A stretch of 64,000 nt of DNA from Thermomonospora catenispora. Its GTDB lineage: Bacteria; Actinomycetota; Actinomycetes; Streptosporangiales; Streptosporangiaceae. This document shows positions 25,584 through 34,035 of the stretch, one piece after another. The translations under genes and the position numbers were made by a program. The stretch is taken from assembly GCF_006363815.1 (NCBI RefSeq), contig NZ_RRYT01000025.1, positions 337-64,336 of the forward strand. Reading direction: 5' to 3'. Every line of letters begins with the position of its first letter. Position 1 is the first letter of the stretch. Under the pieces are notes generated by a model. The model did not search any database. It saw nothing but the letters and a program-made list of their open reading frames with translations, and was not told where the DNA came from.

Positions 25584-26345
25584 ATGGCCCTGCCCGCGCA
25601 CTCCCCCTCCAGCGGCGTGATCGTCACCGGCGGGGCCTCCGGGATCGGGGCGGCGTGCGCCCGGGCCCTGGCCGAGGCGGGACGGCCGGTCGCGCTGTGG
25701 GACCTGGTCGACGCCGCCGACGTGGCCGAGCGGATCTCCGCCGACACCGGCTCGCCCGCCGTCGCCGTCACCGTCGACGTCACCGACGCGGCCGCGTTCC
25801 CGGCCGCGATCGAGCGCAGCCGGGAGACGCTCGGCTCGATCGGCGGTCTGGTGCACGCCGCCGGCATCGTCGAACCGCTCGCGACGGGCGACCTCGACGA
25901 GGCCCGCTGGGACGCGGTGCAGCACGTCAACCTGCGCGCCCACGCCCTGCTGGTGCAGGCGCTGCTGGAGGATCTGCGCGCGACGCCGGGCTCGGCGGTG
26001 GTGGGGATCTCCTCCATCGAGGCGCTCGTGGGGCAGATGTTCCTGCCCGCCTACTGCGCCTCCAAGGCCGGCCTGCTCGGCCTCACCCGGTCCCTGGCGC
26101 ATCACCTGGCCGCCGACGGCATCCGGGTGAACGCGGTCTGTCCCGGTTACATCGACACGCCGATGACGCGGGGGAATGCGCCGGCGGAGCTGCGGGCCGA
26201 ACTCGCCGCCCGGTCCCCGATCGGCAGGCTCGGCCGTCCCGAGGAGGTTGCCGCGGCGGTCCGCTTCCTCATGAGCGACGAGGCCTCGTTCATCACCGGC
26301 GCCCACCTGACGGTCGACGGCGGGGCCACCGCCGTCGACCGCTGA
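25584..26345 (+). CDS. Short-chain dehydrogenase/reductase (SDR)
   Basis: 253 residues of classical SDR. TGGASGIGAACARAL is the nucleotide-binding motif, VDVTDA marks the cofactor ribose region, VHAAGIVEP is the NNAG-type strand, and the catalytic Ser-Tyr-Lys appear in ISSIEALVGQ and AYCASKAG. It ends in the usual FITGAHLTVDGGAT. AGGAGGTCAT directly before ATG 25584 gives a strong start. Oxidises or reduces a hydroxyl/keto group with NAD(P); substrate unknown, probably linked to the preceding acyl-CoA synthetase. Confidence 0.9.
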   Translation: MALPAHSPSSGVIVTGGASGIGAACARALAEAGRPVALWDLVDAADVAERISADTGSPAVAVTVDVTDAAAFPAAIERSRETLGSIGGLVHAAGIVEPLATGDLDEARWDAVQHVNLRAHALLVQALLEDLRATPGSAVVGISSIEALVGQMFLPAYCASKAGLLGLTRSLAHHLAADGIRVNAVCPGYIDTPMTRGNAPAELRAELAARSPIGRLGRPEEVAAAVRFLMSDEASFITGAHLTVDGGATAVDR

Positions 26346-26412
26346 GGGCGGCGCGTCCGGTCAAGCCGCCCGCCGCACCGGAGCGATCCGCCTCTCCTCG
26401 TCGGATTCTCCT

Positions 26413-26437
26413 CACCCGGCGCGGCGTGCGCCGGGTG
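26413..26437. terminator. Bidirectional terminator between convergent genes
   Basis: Perfect 10-bp inverted repeat CACCCGGCGC / GCGCCGGGTG with a 5-nt loop, placed between the ends of the SDR (26345) and the HisD-like gene (26487). It serves both strands equally well. Confidence 0.6.
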
Positions 26438-26486
26438 GGGCCGTCTCGACCGTCTCGCGCCGACGCGGGCGGGCAGGGGCGGACGC

Positions 26487-27806
26487 TCAGTCGCCGAGGG
26501 CGCGGTCGAGGCGCTCCAGCCGCTTGACCGCGGTGGCCTCGTGGGCGGGCATCAGATCGGCCCGGGAGATCCGCACGACGTGCGGGGCCACGGCGCGCAC
26601 GCCCTCGTCGGTGTCGATGCGCTGCCAGGTCACCGTCTTGAGGAACGAGGCCACCGAGAGGCCGCCGGTGTAGCGCGCGGCGCCGGCGGTCGGCAGCACA
26701 TGGTTGGTGCCGATGGCCTTGTCGCTGAACGCGACGGTGGCGCGCCGCCCCACGAACAGCGACCCGTAGTTGCGCAGGTTCTTCAGGTACCACTCGTCGC
26801 GGTCGGTGTGCACCTCCAGGTGCTCGGCCGCCAGCAGATCGCTCAGCCGGACCGCCTCCTCGTGGTCGGCGGCCAGCAGGACGAAGCCGTAGTCGCGCCA
26901 GGCGACGCGCGGCACCTCGTCGCCGCCGACCTTCGCCAGCTCGTCCAGCTGCCGATCGATCTCGGCGAGCACCGCCTCGCCCAGCGCACGGCTGGTGGTG
27001 ATCAGGGCGGCGGGCGAGGTCGGGCCGTGCTCGGCCTGGCCGAGCAGGTCGGCGGCCACCAGCTCGGGGTCGGCGGTCTCGTCGGCGATCACCGCCACCT
27101 CCGACGGTCCGGCGATCATGTCGATGCCGACCCGTCCGTACAGTTGCCGCTTGGCCTCGGCGACATAGGCGTTGCCGGGGCCGACCAGCTTGTCGACCGG
27201 CTCCGCGCCCTCCAGCAGGCCGAACGCCATCGCGGCCACGGCCTGCACGCCGCCCAGGCAGTAGACGGCGTCGGCGCCGGAGGCGGTGAGGCTGTAGAGG
27301 GTCGGGGGGTGCACCCCCCGTCCGCCGCGCGGCGGGGTGCACGCGATGACCCGGTCGACGCCGGCGACCTTGGGGACCTTCACGGTCATGAACGGGCTGG
27401 CCAGCATCGGCACGCGACCCGCGGGGGCGTAGGCGCCGACCCGGGCCAGCGGGATCTGCCGCTGCCCGAGGACCACGCCGGGCAGCGTCTGGGCCTCGAA
27501 ATCGGTGAGGGTGGCCAGCTGGCGGGCCGCGAAGCCGGCGACCTGCTCGATGGCGAAGTCGATGCTCTCCCGCAGCGCGGGGTCCAGGCCCGCCGCGGCC
27601 CGCTCCGCCTCCTCGGCGGTGACCAGGAACGAGTCGGGGTCCCAGTCGTCCAGCTCGCGCGAGTAGCGGCGGACGGCGGTCATCCCCTCCCGTTCGATCG
27701 TCAGCAGCATCTCGCTCACCCGGTCCCGCACCTGCGGATCGACGGCGCTGGAGGCGATCTTGAGGGGCCGCTTAAGCAGGGTGACGTCACCCTCGGGAAC
27801 TCGCAC
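26487..27806 (-). CDS. Histidinol-dehydrogenase-like enzyme 1
   Basis: 439 residues of the HisD family, a zinc- and NAD-dependent enzyme that oxidises a primary alcohol through the aldehyde to a carboxylate. Conserved positions are kept: GPGNAYVAEAKRQLYG, Gln/His zinc ligands in GQAEHGP, the catalytic Glu-His in AAEHLEV, Asp in SDKAIGTNHVLPT and a C-terminal His in LMPAHEATAV. No his genes are nearby. Related non-biosynthetic members include sulfopropanediol 3-dehydrogenase (HpsN). GTG 27806 has AAGGAG before it. It is divergent from a LysR gene, and a second such pair lies at 34-36.4 kb. Confidence 0.87.
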   Translation of the reverse strand: MRVPEGDVTLLKRPLKIASSAVDPQVRDRVSEMLLTIEREGMTAVRRYSRELDDWDPDSFLVTAEEAERAAAGLDPALRESIDFAIEQVAGFAARQLATLTDFEAQTLPGVVLGQRQIPLARVGAYAPAGRVPMLASPFMTVKVPKVAGVDRVIACTPPRGGRGVHPPTLYSLTASGADAVYCLGGVQAVAAMAFGLLEGAEPVDKLVGPGNAYVAEAKRQLYGRVGIDMIAGPSEVAVIADETADPELVAADLLGQAEHGPTSPAALITTSRALGEAVLAEIDRQLDELAKVGGDEVPRVAWRDYGFVLLAADHEEAVRLSDLLAAEHLEVHTDRDEWYLKNLRNYGSLFVGRRATVAFSDKAIGTNHVLPTAGAARYTGGLSVASFLKTVTWQRIDTDEGVRAVAPHVVRISRADLMPAHEATAVKRLERLDRALGD

Positions 27807-27889
27807 GGTGGACTCCTTGTGGCACGGAACTCAGCAGGGCGGCATGCCTGTCGTCGCAGGTCAGCCCTCTTTCGGCAGTCGGGGTTGGA

Positions 27890-27920
27890 GGCTACTGGGA
27901 ACCGTTCCACAGGGGTAGCC
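27890..27920. promoter_or_regulatory. Nested palindrome between hisD-like 1 and lysR 1
   Basis: Outer arms GGCTAC (27890-27895) and GTAGCC (27915-27920) enclose a perfect GGAAC-C-GTTCC core (27898-27908). Location in a 147-bp divergent region next to a LysR gene fits a LysR-type binding site. No consensus was tested. Confidence 0.45.
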
Positions 27921-27953
27921 TTACCTTCCTTAAACTCCGAAAGGATTTTCCTT

Positions 27954-28916
27954 ATGACCTTGATCCAGCTGCTGTACTTCGTCTGCGCGGCGGAGTGCGG
28001 GTCGTTCTCCGCGGCGGCCGAGCGGCTGCGGCTGGCGACGCCGTCGGTGTCGGAGCAGATCCGCCGGCTGGAGCGGCACCTGGGCGCCCCGCTGTTCGAG
28101 CGCGGCCGCACGCTGCAGCTCACCGACGCCGGCCGGGCGCTGCTGCCCCAGGCCCGCGCCACGTTGCGGGCGGCCGAGGACGCCGAGCGCGCGGTGGCCG
28201 ACGTGCGCGGGCTCAACGGCGGGCTGGCGAGCTTCGGGTTGTTCCGCAACGCGGACTACTACCTGGTGGGGCCGCTGGTCGAGGCGTTCGTGCGCGAGCA
28301 TCCGCGGGTACGGCTGCGGCTGCCGGGCCAGAACAGCGCCGAGGTCGCGGACGCGGTGCGGGCCGGACGGCTGGAGGCGGGCCTGGTGGTGCTGCCGATC
28401 GATGACGAGGGCCTGACGGTCACCTCGCTGATGCGCGACGAGGTGCTGTACGTCAGCGCCGATCCCGGGCGCGCGGCCGAGCCGGTGCCGCTGGGGCTGC
28501 TGGCCGAGCGGCGGCTGATCCTCTACGACGCCGCCTGGGCGGACGTGGACCCCACTCGGCGGCAACTGGCGACCCGGCTGCAGAGCCGGGGGCTGACGCT
28601 GACGCCGTTCATCGAGGTCGAGCGGGTGGAGGGGGCGCTGGAGCTGGTCGCCCGAGGGCTCGGCGACACCATCGCGGCGAGCACCGTGCTGCGCACCCGC
28701 GCGCCGGACCTGCACGCCGCTCCCCTGGCCGAGCCGCTCCACGACGAGATCGCGGTGGTCCGTCGACGCGGCTCGACGCTGTCCGCGGCGACCGCGGAGT
28801 TCATCCGGCTGGCCCGCGCCCGGCTGCACCGGTTGGCCCGCGGCAATCCGCACGCTCAAGTGACGAATCCCCGCGCCGCCGATGGAGGGCGCGGAAAGCC
28901 CTGTGGCTCCGAATGA
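27954..28916 (+). CDS. LysR-family regulator 1
   Basis: 320 residues. N-terminal winged HTH (residues 1-60; LLYFVCAAECGSFSAAAERL, TPSVSEQIRRLERHLG) and a LysR substrate-binding domain (about 90-300). It is a close paralogue of the LysR at 34036: both share RLRL-GQNS, LEAGLVVLPIDD-GL, RDEVLY-SADP and D-TRRQLA in the effector domain, implying related effectors. It is divergent from hisD-like 1 and probably controls it. ATG 27954 is preceded by AAAGGA. Confidence 0.9.
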   Translation: MTLIQLLYFVCAAECGSFSAAAERLRLATPSVSEQIRRLERHLGAPLFERGRTLQLTDAGRALLPQARATLRAAEDAERAVADVRGLNGGLASFGLFRNADYYLVGPLVEAFVREHPRVRLRLPGQNSAEVADAVRAGRLEAGLVVLPIDDEGLTVTSLMRDEVLYVSADPGRAAEPVPLGLLAERRLILYDAAWADVDPTRRQLATRLQSRGLTLTPFIEVERVEGALELVARGLGDTIAASTVLRTRAPDLHAAPLAEPLHDEIAVVRRRGSTLSAATAEFIRLARARLHRLARGNPHAQVTNPRAADGGRGKPCGSE

Positions 28917-29132
28917 TTCGCACACCCATAGGGTGATCCTGTGGATCTCTCAGGAACATTCCATGTTGTCCTTTGTTTCCTTCGGCTCATAGCCTTCCGG
29001 CCAAGCCGTTCGAAGTGAGGCAGCGCACATCGCCCAGCCTCCCGGCCGGGCGGCCCCTGGCCGACCGCCGCCGCGATCGGCGGCGGAGGACGCTTCGCGC
29101 GCCCGCACCGAAGGAAGGTGGGTGAGATCCAC

Positions 29133-29894
29133 GTGTCGGACCCGCTCCTGCAAGCCAGCGGGATCTACAAGAGCTACGGGCATGTCGAGGTGCTCAAAGG
29201 CGTCGACTTCACCGTCGAACGCGGTGAGGTCACGGCGCTGATCGGCGACAACGGCGCCGGCAAGAGCACCCTGGTGAAGATCCTGTCCGGCGCCCTGCGG
29301 CCGGACCGCGGGGAGATCCGGGTGGCGGGCCGGCCGGTCTCCTTCGACTCGCCGCAGGACGCCCATGCGCTGGGCATCGAGACGGTGTACCAGGACCTGG
29401 CGCTGGCCCCCGAGCTCGGCAGCGCCGAGAACGTCTTCGCCGGCCGCGAGCTGCTCAAGCCGGGGCTGCTGGGCCGGCTCGGCGTGCTGGACCGCAAGAC
29501 GATGCGGCGGCGCACGCAGCAGGCGTTCATCGAGATGAGCACCGACGTCAAGGACATCGACGCACCGGTGGCGGCGCTGTCGGGCGGGCAGCGGCAGAGC
29601 GTGGCCATCTGCCGGTCGGTGATGTGGGCCGACAAGGTGATCTTCATGGACGAGCCGACCGCCGCGCTCGGCGTCCGGCAGACCGGCCGGGTCCTGCAGC
29701 TGATCCGGCGGGTCGCCGACAAGGGCATCGCGGTCGTGCTGATCAGCCACAACATGCCCGAGGTGCTGCAGGTCGCCGACCGCGTCCAGGTGCTGCGCCT
29801 GGGCCGCCGCGTCGCGGAGTTCCGCGCCGCCGACACCACCGTCGAGGAGCTGGTCGGCGCGATGACCGGCGCCCTGGAAGGGAAGGCCGCATGA
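29133..29894 (+). CDS. Sugar-type ABC transporter ATP-binding protein
   Basis: 253 residues with one ABC domain: Walker A GDNGAGKST, signature LSGGQRQSV, Walker B VIFMDEPTAALG and switch His in LISHNMPEVL. It is most like one half of RbsA/XylG-type proteins, which normally carry two ABC domains (about 500 residues); here only one is present, so two copies must pair in the complex. GTG 29133 is preferred since GGTGAG precedes it; the upstream GTG 29118 sits too close to its SD. Gene order ATPase-permease-binding protein with a 4-bp overlap to the permease shows an operon. Confidence 0.87.
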   Translation: MSDPLLQASGIYKSYGHVEVLKGVDFTVERGEVTALIGDNGAGKSTLVKILSGALRPDRGEIRVAGRPVSFDSPQDAHALGIETVYQDLALAPELGSAENVFAGRELLKPGLLGRLGVLDRKTMRRRTQQAFIEMSTDVKDIDAPVAALSGGQRQSVAICRSVMWADKVIFMDEPTAALGVRQTGRVLQLIRRVADKGIAVVLISHNMPEVLQVADRVQVLRLGRRVAEFRAADTTVEELVGAMTGALEGKAA

Positions 29895-30934
29895 GCGACG
29901 TGCGAACCGCCGCGCCCGCCGGCACCGCGTCCGAGCCGGCCGGCGCCGTTCCCCCGGCGGCCCCCCGTTCGCCGGTGCGCCGTTTCCTGTCCTCCTCGCC
30001 CGCCTACATGGGCCTGGTCCTGCTGCTGCTGGTGGCGTTGTTCTCGGCGTTGCGGCCGGACGCGTTCCCCACCGCCGCCACCGGCCGCAACATCTCGCTG
30101 GACATCTCGGTGCTGCTGGTCATGGCGGTCGGCATGACCTATGTGATGGTGGCCGGCGGCTTCGATCTGTCGATCGGTTCGGTGCTGGTCTTCTCCGGCG
30201 TGGTCATGGCCAAGACCATGATCGCGATCGGCGGGGACGGTCCGCTGGTGGTGGCCGCCGGGATCGCCGCCTCCGTCGGGGCGGGGGTCGCCTGGGGGCT
30301 GCTCAACGGAGTGTGCATCGCGGTGCTCAAGGTGCCCGCTCTGATCACCACGCTCGGCACGATGGGGGCCGCGTTGGGCGCCGCCCAGCTGATGACCGAC
30401 GGCAACGACATCACCGACGTGCCGTCGGCGCTGCTGACGATCACCGCGTCCCGGCCGCTGGGGTTCAGCTGGCTGGTCTACGTGGCGGCGGCGGTGGCGC
30501 TGGTCGGCGGGCTGGTCCTGGCGTTCACCCGGTTCGGCCGGCACACCTACCTGATCGGCTCCAACGAGGAGTCCGCCCGCCGTGCCGGGATCGACGTCGA
30601 CCGGCACCTGATCAAGCTGTACGCCATCAGCGGCGGGCTGGCCGGGGTGGCCGGCGCGCTGTCGCTGATCCGGTTCGCCACCACCACCATCTCCGGCCAC
30701 GCCACCGATGCGCTGCAGGTCATCACCGGCGTGGTGCTCGGCGGCACCAGCCTGTACGGCGGCGTCGGCACCGTGCTCGGCACCGTGGTCGGCATCTTCA
30801 TCCCCGCCGTGCTGCAGAACGGCTTCGTCATCACCCACGTTCAGCCCTACTGGCAGCAGGTCGTCATCGGCTTCGTGCTGATCGCGGCCGTCTACGTCGA
30901 TCGTCTCAAGCGCCGTCGGCGCGAGCGCAGCTAG
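29891..30934 (+). CDS. RbsC-like ABC transporter permease
   Basis: 347 residues with about eight to ten membrane segments beginning near residue 38 (MGLVLLLLVALFSAL). The family signature is present: MVAGGFDLSIGSVLVFSG, NGVCIAVLKVPALITTLGTM and ITGVVLGGTSLYGGVGTVLG. It matches the permease of sugar/polyol-type (RbsC, BPD_transp_2) importers. It overlaps the ATPase gene by ATGA and is followed 9 bp later by the binding-protein gene. Confidence 0.9.
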   Translation: MSDVRTAAPAGTASEPAGAVPPAAPRSPVRRFLSSSPAYMGLVLLLLVALFSALRPDAFPTAATGRNISLDISVLLVMAVGMTYVMVAGGFDLSIGSVLVFSGVVMAKTMIAIGGDGPLVVAAGIAASVGAGVAWGLLNGVCIAVLKVPALITTLGTMGAALGAAQLMTDGNDITDVPSALLTITASRPLGFSWLVYVAAAVALVGGLVLAFTRFGRHTYLIGSNEESARRAGIDVDRHLIKLYAISGGLAGVAGALSLIRFATTTISGHATDALQVITGVVLGGTSLYGGVGTVLGTVVGIFIPAVLQNGFVITHVQPYWQQVVIGFVLIAAVYVDRLKRRRRERS

Positions 30935-30943
30935 GAGTTCCCA

Positions 30944-31924
30944 ATGAAGCGCACCCTCCCCCTCCGTGCGGCGGCCGCGATCGGCGTCGCCGCCCTAGCC
31001 CTGACCGCCTGCGGATCCGGTGACGGCGGCCCTGGCGGCGACCGGAAGAGGATCGTGTACGTCCCCGCCGTGACCGGCATCCCGTTCTACAACACCGTCG
31101 CCTGCGGCGCCAAGCACAAGGCCAAGGAGCTGGGCGTCACCCTGGACGTGCAGGGGCCGCCGGAATTCGACCCGGCCAAGCAGTCGGCGATCGTCAACGC
31201 CCTGGTCGGGGACCGGCCGGACGCGATCATGATCTCGGTGGCCGACGCCAAGGCGCTGATCCCGCCGCTGAAGCTGGCCAAGGACGCCGGCATCAAGATC
31301 ATCGGCATCGACGGCGACGTCGACGACCGGTCGATCATGACCACCAACATCATCTCCAACAACGTCCAGGGCGGGCGGCTGGCCGCCGCCGAGATGGCCA
31401 AGCTGACCGGCGGCAAGGGCGAGATCATGGGGCTCAACAACGACCCGGGCAACCCGCTCGGCGAGGCCAGGGAGCAGGGCTTCGTCGACGAGCTCAAAAA
31501 GTACCCGGGCATGAAGTACATCGGCACCCAGTACAGCAAGAACGAAACCGCCAAGGCCGCGTCCATCGCCTCCAGCGCCAGCTCCTCCAACCCGCGGTTG
31601 GCCGGCATTTACGCCATGTCGACCACCAACTCCGAGGGCGCCGTGACGGGGCTGCGGGAGTCGGGCAGGACCGGCAAGGTCAAGTTGGTCGGCTTCGACA
31701 TCTCCGGCCCCATCGAGAACGCGCTGCGGGCCCGGCAGATGGACGGCACGATCGTCCAGCATCCCTACCGCGAGGGCGAGATGGGGGTCCAGTCCGCGAT
31801 GGACGCGCTGGCGGGCAAGCCGGTGCCGCGCGATCAGAGCGCCGACTTCGTGTTCGCCACGCCCGACAACCTCGACACCCCGAAGGTCCAGCAGTACGTG
31901 TACAAGACGGAGTGCGCCGAGTGA
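30944..31924 (+). CDS. RbsB-like periplasmic-type substrate-binding lipoprotein
   Basis: 326 residues. An N-terminal lipoprotein signal (basic MKR, hydrophobic core, LALTAC with Cys23 as lipidation site) anchors it outside the membrane. The Peripla_BP_4-type fold (RIVYVPAVTGIPFYNTVACG, GDRPDAIMISVADAKAL, IGIDGDVDDRS, GIYAMSTTNSEGAVTGL) is that of ribose/galactose-class binding proteins. It delivers the substrate to the ABC importer encoded just upstream. GTGA overlap with the SnoaL-like gene links transport directly to that enzyme. Ligand unknown; neighbours suggest a polyol, sugar acid or similar. Confidence 0.9.
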   Translation: MKRTLPLRAAAAIGVAALALTACGSGDGGPGGDRKRIVYVPAVTGIPFYNTVACGAKHKAKELGVTLDVQGPPEFDPAKQSAIVNALVGDRPDAIMISVADAKALIPPLKLAKDAGIKIIGIDGDVDDRSIMTTNIISNNVQGGRLAAAEMAKLTGGKGEIMGLNNDPGNPLGEAREQGFVDELKKYPGMKYIGTQYSKNETAKAASIASSASSSNPRLAGIYAMSTTNSEGAVTGLRESGRTGKVKLVGFDISGPIENALRARQMDGTIVQHPYREGEMGVQSAMDALAGKPVPRDQSADFVFATPDNLDTPKVQQYVYKTECAE

Positions 31925-33111
31925 ACACCGACAAGGATCCGTCCGCCGGGACCGCCGAGCCGGGAACCGGGGCCGACCGCGCACCGAGGTACGCCCCGCA
32001 GGTCTCCTCCACCGGCAGGATCATGCCGCCGGACCTGTCGATCTCCGTCCCGGTGGGACGCGGCGCCACCCTGCCGGACGGGGACTACAGCCGGCGCAAG
32101 CAGTCGATGCGCGGATTCGAGGACGAGTACACCGACATCGTCGACTACATCGTCCGGATCACCCACCGCATCTGGGAAGACCAGGACATCGGCTACATCT
32201 ACGACACCTACGCCCCCGGCTGCCGGGTCTACGACGACAGCGGGCCGCGGCACGGCATCGAGGAGATGGTGGCCGGGACGATCCAGTCCATCGCCGCCTT
32301 CCCCGCCATGCGGCACTACGCCGACGACGTGATCTGGGCGGGCGACGACGAACAGGGCTTCGTCACCTCGCACCGGGCGCTGAACATCGGCGATCACACC
32401 GGCCACTGGCGTTGGGGGCCGCCCACCCACCGGCGGCTCAACACCTGGGTGATCGCCAACTGCGTGGTCAAGGACAACCAGATCCACGAGGAGTGGGTGC
32501 TCTACAACACCGCCGCCAAGCTCCAGCAGCTGGGGCTGGACGTGGCCGCCTGCGCCCGCGAGTACGGCAACTCCCGCGCCCTCCGGCCGTTCACCGCGCC
32601 GGAGATCACCGAGGTGCAGCGGCTGGAGGGCGGGCGCAAGCCCTCCCTCCTGCCCGAGCCGGACACCGGCGGCGTGTTCGACGTGGAGGCGTGGGCGCAC
32701 GCCCTGTTCCACAACACCTACAACCGCCGCGACCTCAGCGCGATCGACCGCTTCTACGCGCCGAACGTCCGCTGGTACGGCGCCACCAACCGGCAGGGCT
32801 ACGGCAGGGCGCAGGTGCGGGCGATGGCGCGCGGGCTGCTGTCCACGTTCCCCGACCTCGGCGTCCATGTGGACGAGGTCTACTGGATGGGCAACCCGGA
32901 CGAGGGTCACCGGGTCAGCGTCCGCTGGGCGGGCGCCGGCACCCACAAGGGCTACACCCTCTACGGCGCGCCGACCGGGCGGCAGGTGCACCTTTGGGGC
33001 ATCTCCCAGCTGTACCTCGAACACGGCCGGATCGTCGAGGAGTGGGCGCTGTTCAACGAGTTCGACGTGATGGCCCAGCTGCTGCGGGACGAACCCGCGG
33101 CGATGCTCTGA
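31921..33111 (+). CDS. Protein with two SnoaL-like (NTF2-fold) domains
   Basis: 396 residues from GTG 31921, which overlaps the stop of the binding-protein gene. After about 60 polar residues come two SnoaL/NTF2-like domains. Domain one is at about 65-195 (TYAPGCRVYDDSGPRHGIEE, NTWVIANCVVKDNQIHEEW); domain two at about 255-385 (FYAPNVRWYGATNRQGYG, GISQLYLEHGRIVEEWALF). SnoaL-type domains are small cavity proteins that catalyse aldol cyclisation, epoxide hydrolysis or isomerisation, or only bind ligand. Translational coupling to an importer lipoprotein is unusual and suggests it acts on the imported compound. The reaction is unknown. Confidence 0.83.
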   Translation: MNTDKDPSAGTAEPGTGADRAPRYAPQVSSTGRIMPPDLSISVPVGRGATLPDGDYSRRKQSMRGFEDEYTDIVDYIVRITHRIWEDQDIGYIYDTYAPGCRVYDDSGPRHGIEEMVAGTIQSIAAFPAMRHYADDVIWAGDDEQGFVTSHRALNIGDHTGHWRWGPPTHRRLNTWVIANCVVKDNQIHEEWVLYNTAAKLQQLGLDVAACAREYGNSRALRPFTAPEITEVQRLEGGRKPSLLPEPDTGGVFDVEAWAHALFHNTYNRRDLSAIDRFYAPNVRWYGATNRQGYGRAQVRAMARGLLSTFPDLGVHVDEVYWMGNPDEGHRVSVRWAGAGTHKGYTLYGAPTGRQVHLWGISQLYLEHGRIVEEWALFNEFDVMAQLLRDEPAAML

Positions 33112-33121
33112 CCCTCCGGCC

Positions 33122-33160
33122 CCGTGGGACGCGCGCGCCGCCGGGCCGCGCGTCCCACGG
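33122..33160 (+). terminator. Hairpin after the SnoaL-like gene
   Basis: Perfect 14-bp inverted repeat CCGTGGGACGCGCG / CGCGCGTCCCACGG with an 11-nt loop, 10 bp after the stop at 33111. It may end or attenuate the transporter operon before the amidohydrolase gene at 33189. Confidence 0.6.
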
Positions 33161-33188
33161 TCCATTTCACGGAAAGGCGGAGATCCCC

Positions 33189-34031
33189 GTGATCCGCGTG
33201 GCCTGTCTCCAGCTCGCACCCGTGCTGGGGGACGTGGCGGGCAACGTCGAACGCGCCCGGGCCGCGATCCGCGCCGCCGTCGCCGACGGCGCGCACATCG
33301 TCGTGCTCCCCGAACTGGCGACGTCCGGATACCTGTTCACCGATGCGGCGGAGGCCCGCCGGGCCGCCCTCGCTCCCGAGGATCCGCTCCTGGCGACGTG
33401 GGCCGCGGAGGCGGGACGCGGCGACGCCGTGGTCGTCGGCGGGTTCTGCGAGCTCGGCGACGACGGCCTGCTCTACAACAGCGCCGTCGTCATGGACGGT
33501 TCGGGCGTGCGCGCCGTCTACCGCAAGACGCACCTGTGGGACCGGGAGAAACTGCTGTTCTCGCCCGGGACCGCGCGGCCGCCGGTGGTCGACGCCCCCT
33601 ACGGCCGCATCGGCGTGCTGATCTGTTACGACCTGGAGTTTCCGGAGATGCCGCGCGCCTTGGCGCTGCGCGGCGCCGACCTCCTCGCCGTTCCGACCAA
33701 CTGGCCGGTGGTGCCCCGCCCGGACGGCGAGCATCCGCCCGAAGTGGTCGCCGCGATGGCCGCGGCCAGGGCGAACCGGGTCTTCATCGCCTGCTGCGAC
33801 CGCTCCGGCACCGAACGCGGAGAACGCTGGACGCGGGGCAGCGCCGTCGTCGACACCTGCGGCTGGGTGCGCGCGGCCTGCGATGAGGAGAACGGCCGGG
33901 CGACCGCCGACCTCGACCTGAACGAGGCGCGGGCCAAACGCCTGACCGCCCTCAGCCACGCCCTGGCCGACCGCCGGCCGGAGCTCTATGCCGACCTGCT
34001 CTCCGATGCGCCCCCGCAGCCGTCCCCCTGA
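33189..34031 (+). CDS. Carbon-nitrogen hydrolase (nitrilase superfamily)
   Basis: 280 residues. The Glu-Lys-Cys triad is complete: Glu42 in LPELATSGY, Lys113 in YRKTHLW, Cys146 in LICYDLEFPE. Members hydrolyse amides or, less often, nitriles, releasing ammonia and a carboxylate; the CYDLEFPE type points to an aliphatic amidase or omega-amidase-like group. GTG 33189 is used, with AAGGCGGAG upstream. It lies downstream of the importer genes on the same strand, beyond a hairpin, suggesting that an amide may be part of the pathway. It converges on the LysR gene at 34036 with a 4-bp gap. Confidence 0.87.
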   Translation: MIRVACLQLAPVLGDVAGNVERARAAIRAAVADGAHIVVLPELATSGYLFTDAAEARRAALAPEDPLLATWAAEAGRGDAVVVGGFCELGDDGLLYNSAVVMDGSGVRAVYRKTHLWDREKLLFSPGTARPPVVDAPYGRIGVLICYDLEFPEMPRALALRGADLLAVPTNWPVVPRPDGEHPPEVVAAMAAARANRVFIACCDRSGTERGERWTRGSAVVDTCGWVRAACDEENGRATADLDLNEARAKRLTALSHALADRRPELYADLLSDAPPQPSP

Positions 34032-34035
34032 CCGG

